Both the position numbers and the translations under genes were made by a program. This document shows positions 7,374-9,098 of a DNA stretch of 9,098 nt, piece by piece (positions within the stretch are counted from its first letter, which is position 1; every line of letters begins with the position of its first letter). This DNA comes from DASWHX01 sp036397995 (GTDB lineage Bacteria > Bacteroidota > Bacteroidia > Cytophagales > Cyclobacteriaceae). The DNA lies in NCBI GenBank assembly GCA_036397995.1, contig DASWHX010000176.1:1-9098 (forward strand). The letters run 5' to 3'. The notes beneath the pieces were generated by a model. The model saw only the letters and a list, made by a program, of their open reading frames with translations, had not been told where the DNA came from and did not search any database.

Positions 7374-7386
7374 ATTTATCTTCAAT

Positions 7387-7402
7387 TCTCTATTTTTAGA
7401 GA
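7387..7402 (+). promoter_or_regulatory. Hairpin directly before the P1 peptidase start codon
   Basis: TCTCTA (7387-7392) and TAGAGA (7397-7402) form a perfect six-base-pair stem around a TTTT loop, ending two bases before the ATG at 7405. The right arm is part of the purine run AGAGAGA that precedes the start. The hairpin could therefore limit ribosome access. No U-tract follows, so it is not a terminator. Confidence 0.4.
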
Positions 7403-7404
7403 GA

Positions 7405-8520
7405 ATGAAGAAGACAGTGTTGTTTTTTTTAATTTATGGGTTCGGATTAACCGTTGCCAATTCCTTTCAGCGTGCTGCAGATTTAGGTATAAAAATTGGA
7501 ATTTTAAATAAGGGCTCATTCAATTCAATAACAGATGTAGAAGGAGTTATGGTCGGGCAGGTTACTATACAAAATGATAGTGTTAATACAGGAGTAACCG
7601 CTATACTCCCTCATGGGGATAATCTATTTACCAACAAGGTTCCTGCTGCAATTTATGTTGGCAATGGATTTGGTAAGCTGGCAGGAATAACGCAGGTTAA
7701 TGAGCTTGGTAACATTGAAACTCCCATTATACTTACTAACACCCTAAATGTTTCCACTGCTGTTTCCGGAGTTGTCAGCTATATTTTGAATTTACCTGGT
7801 AATGAAAATGTAAGGTCAGTAAATGCTGTAGTAGGTGAAACTAACGATGGCGGGTTAAATGATATCCGGGGGAGACACGTTACCGAATCTCATGTTTTAG
7901 AAGCAATTAGCCTGGCCAAAACCGGGCCGGTTGACGAAGGTACAGTGGGAGCGGGAACCGGCACAATCTGCTTTGGGTTTAAAGGGGGAATCGGAACAAG
8001 TTCCAGAGTTCTTCCGCAAACGGTGGGCGGATATACCGTTGGGGTGCTGGTTCAAACCAACTTCGGTGGCGTTCTGGAAATTAATGGTGCGCCTGTTGGA
8101 CAAGAGCTGGGAAAATATTATTTGCAAGATGCGGTTGATAATAATCCGGATGGTTCCTGCATGATCGTTGTTGCAACTGATGCACCTGTTACGAACCGGA
8201 ATCTTGAACGGATTGCCAAAAGAGCGATCTTTGGCATTGCCAGAACAGGTGGAATTGCCTCCAATGGAAGTGGTGATTATGTGATTGCCTTCAGTACTAA
8301 CAAGGAATTAAGGCTTGTAAATGATAATTCCAATTTAAGAAGTTTTATAGAACTGGATAATAACGCGATGTCTCCATTGTTTCTTGCCGCAATTGAAGCC
8401 ACTGAAGAAGCTATCGTGAATTCGTTATTAATGGCTACCGTAATCCCCAATACCAATATACCGGAATTACCCACGGATAAACTGATGGATATTCTAAGAA
8501 AATATGGGAAGGTTAAGTAA
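7405..8520 (+). CDS. P1 family (DmpA/BapA-like, S58) autoprocessing aminopeptidase, probably exported
   Basis: The 371-residue product belongs to the DmpA/BapA group of N-terminal-nucleophile hydrolases, which cut themselves into two subunits and release N-terminal residues, including D- or beta-amino acids in characterised members. The expected self-cleavage site is G250-S251 in NPDGSCMIVVATDAP, which makes S251 the nucleophile. N219 in VLVQTNFGG lies 32 residues before it, the same spacing as N218/S250 in DmpA. Other family blocks are ITDVEGVMVGQVT (42-54), VGETNDGGLNDIRGRH (143-158) and GTGTICFGFKGGIGTSSR (184-201). DmpA Tyr146 appears to be Asn147 here, a variant I recall in other homologues. 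Residues 1-19 look like a Sec signal peptide (KK followed by a hydrophobic core), so it probably acts in the periplasm. Processing would give subunits of about 230 and 121 residues. The substrate is unknown. A hairpin precedes the start. Confidence 0.95.
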   Translation: MKKTVLFFLIYGFGLTVANSFQRAADLGIKIGILNKGSFNSITDVEGVMVGQVTIQNDSVNTGVTAILPHGDNLFTNKVPAAIYVGNGFGKLAGITQVNELGNIETPIILTNTLNVSTAVSGVVSYILNLPGNENVRSVNAVVGETNDGGLNDIRGRHVTESHVLEAISLAKTGPVDEGTVGAGTGTICFGFKGGIGTSSRVLPQTVGGYTVGVLVQTNFGGVLEINGAPVGQELGKYYLQDAVDNNPDGSCMIVVATDAPVTNRNLERIAKRAIFGIARTGGIASNGSGDYVIAFSTNKELRLVNDNSNLRSFIELDNNAMSPLFLAAIEATEEAIVNSLLMATVIPNTNIPELPTDKLMDILRKYGKVK

Positions 8521-8525
8521 ATTTG
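8518..8525 (+). promoter_or_regulatory. Candidate -7 element for the 8570 gene
   Basis: TAAATTTG matches TAnnTTTG exactly and begins at the stop codon of the P1 peptidase, 44 bases before the next ATG. No TTG stands at the right -33 distance, so this may be chance. A near-ribosome-site AGGTG (8561-8565) lies four bases before the ATG at 8570. Confidence 0.33.
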
Positions 8526-8569
8526 GCCGAATAATTCAATAAACATAAATCATAACACATAGGTGTAAT

Positions 8570-8932
8570 ATGGACGAGAATGAACTGTTTTCTTTCTATA
8601 AGTGGATAACCAACATAGGATTGGTCCTTTTTGTTGCTTTTTCTTATTTCTTTTTTGGCCCTGTTGTTGAATTGCAGAGCGACATAAATAATTTACATGA
8701 ACAAATTGAAATTGATAATGCAACTATTGACAACACAACAAATAACGCTACCAAAATTCAGCTGATTAAAGCCAACCTTGCCAGAGCCGAAAATGCCGGC
8801 AGTAAAACTATGACGCTTAATATTACGAGGATTGGCTCTTTATTGTTCATGGCGGTTGGGCTGGGCGCAATGGTATATGGCTTCGTAAATATCAGAAAAA
8901 TAATTTCATCTGCCGACTCGGGGGAAATTTAA
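8570..8932 (+). CDS. Two-helix membrane protein with polar, probably coiled-coil linker, function unknown
   Basis: This 120-residue protein has hydrophobic helices at about 12-31 and 86-106, joined by a polar segment (about 34-78) rich in Asn, Ile, Leu, Glu and Lys with a heptad-like spacing of Leu/Ile, consistent with a short coiled coil. A basic patch (R108-K110, IRKI) follows the second helix, which suggests that both ends are cytoplasmic and the linker is periplasmic. The linker is unusually Asn/Thr-rich at 50-62. No enzymatic motif is seen and I do not recognise a family. AGGTG just upstream of the ATG is one of the few Shine-Dalgarno-like sites in the window. The gene lies 49 bases after the P1 peptidase on the same strand, either co-transcribed or driven by the candidate element at 8518. 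Confidence 0.75.
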   Translation: MDENELFSFYKWITNIGLVLFVAFSYFFFGPVVELQSDINNLHEQIEIDNATIDNTTNNATKIQLIKANLARAENAGSKTMTLNITRIGSLLFMAVGLGAMVYGFVNIRKIISSADSGEI

Positions 8933-8950
8933 CATTAGCCGCCTCTCCTT

Positions 8951-8970
8951 AAACTCTTAATTTCGAGTTT
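8951..8970 (+). terminator. Hairpin after the 8570 gene, possible terminator
   Basis: AAACTC (8951-8956) pairs with GAGTTT (8965-8970) around an eight-base loop, 19 bases past the stop, followed by a T-rich stretch with CTTTTTC at 8977-8983. The stem is short and A/T-heavy. It is the best terminator candidate at this end of the window; the rest of 8933-9098 shows no supported gene. Confidence 0.38.
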
Positions 8971-9098
8971 GGTATTCTTTTTCATCTAATTTTTTGAGAC
9001 CTGGAAGGAAATTTTTTCTTTAATAAATTTCTGATATTATCCTGGACATCGAAGGTCACTCTTCAAAGAAATTGCAGAAATTCTTAACCATAGTTTAT

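Noticed and set aside
7086..7385. Minus-strand open frame opposite the small three-helix membrane gene
   Set aside because: Its composition is Arg/Lys/Thr-rich, as expected from the reverse of a hydrophobic gene, and its start region lacks signals. The plus frame has coherent helices and a promoter candidate.
8933..8985. Fifteen-codon minus-strand frame ending in Arg-Arg-Gly-Gly, suggestive of a peptide leader
   Set aside because: It is too short, lacks a core peptide after the Gly-Gly, and has no processing or export genes nearby.
8990..9098. Possible partial gene at the right edge
   Set aside because: All six frames are broken by stops or too short to support one; only AT-rich noncoding sequence is apparent.
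1..9098. CRISPR arrays, tRNA or rRNA genes, insertion sequences and defence clusters
   Set aside because: No regularly spaced repeats, cloverleaf-like segments, transposase or integrase frames, or flanking terminal repeats were seen on either strand.

Overview
The window looks like ordinary chromosome from a member of the Bacteroidota, most likely a marine or soil Cytophagales-type bacterium. The base composition is moderately AT-rich and translation starts mostly lack a Shine-Dalgarno sequence. Several intergenic regions carry TAnnTTTG-type -7 elements typical of the phylum. The gene set also fits: a sodium:solute symporter with a long polar loop, a Prc-type S41 protease, a DUF72 protein, an exported P1 (DmpA-like) peptidase, and a very short basic protein of a type I recall from Bacteroidota genomes. 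I see no mobile element, CRISPR array, tRNA, rRNA, integrase or defence system.

Layout from left to right. Positions 1-142 are a leader without a supported gene. Positions 143-1861 (+) encode a 13-helix SSS/SLC5-family symporter. Its stop codon overlaps, tail to tail, the stop of a 52-residue basic protein on the minus strand (1858-2016), which is easily missed because of its size. A 103-base AT-rich spacer separates that small gene from a divergent membrane protein with a cytoplasmic zinc ribbon (2120-3031, +). A Prc-like C-terminal processing protease (3153-5237, +) follows and is closely coupled, 5 bases apart, to a DUF72/YecE-like protein (5243-6127, +). This pair converges, with only a 3-base gap, on a secreted beta-rich protein of unknown function (6131-6985, -).

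The 77-base divergent region 6986-7062 holds two opposed candidate promoters. One serves the secreted protein. The other serves a small three-helix membrane protein (7063-7359, +), which is followed 45 bases later by an exported P1-family autoprocessing aminopeptidase (7405-8520, +). A small hairpin lies directly before the start codon of that peptidase. A two-helix membrane protein with a polar, probably coiled-coil linker (8570-8932, +) follows. The last 166 bases hold a weak hairpin and no supported gene.

Functionally the window is a collection of envelope and housekeeping genes: transport, periplasmic proteolysis and small membrane proteins. It does not read as one obvious pathway. Two exported or envelope peptidases (S41 and P1) lie within 3 kb of each other, but nothing in the sequence links them. 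The features most worth following up are the 52-residue small protein, the membrane-anchored zinc-ribbon protein and the start-site hairpin of the P1 peptidase.
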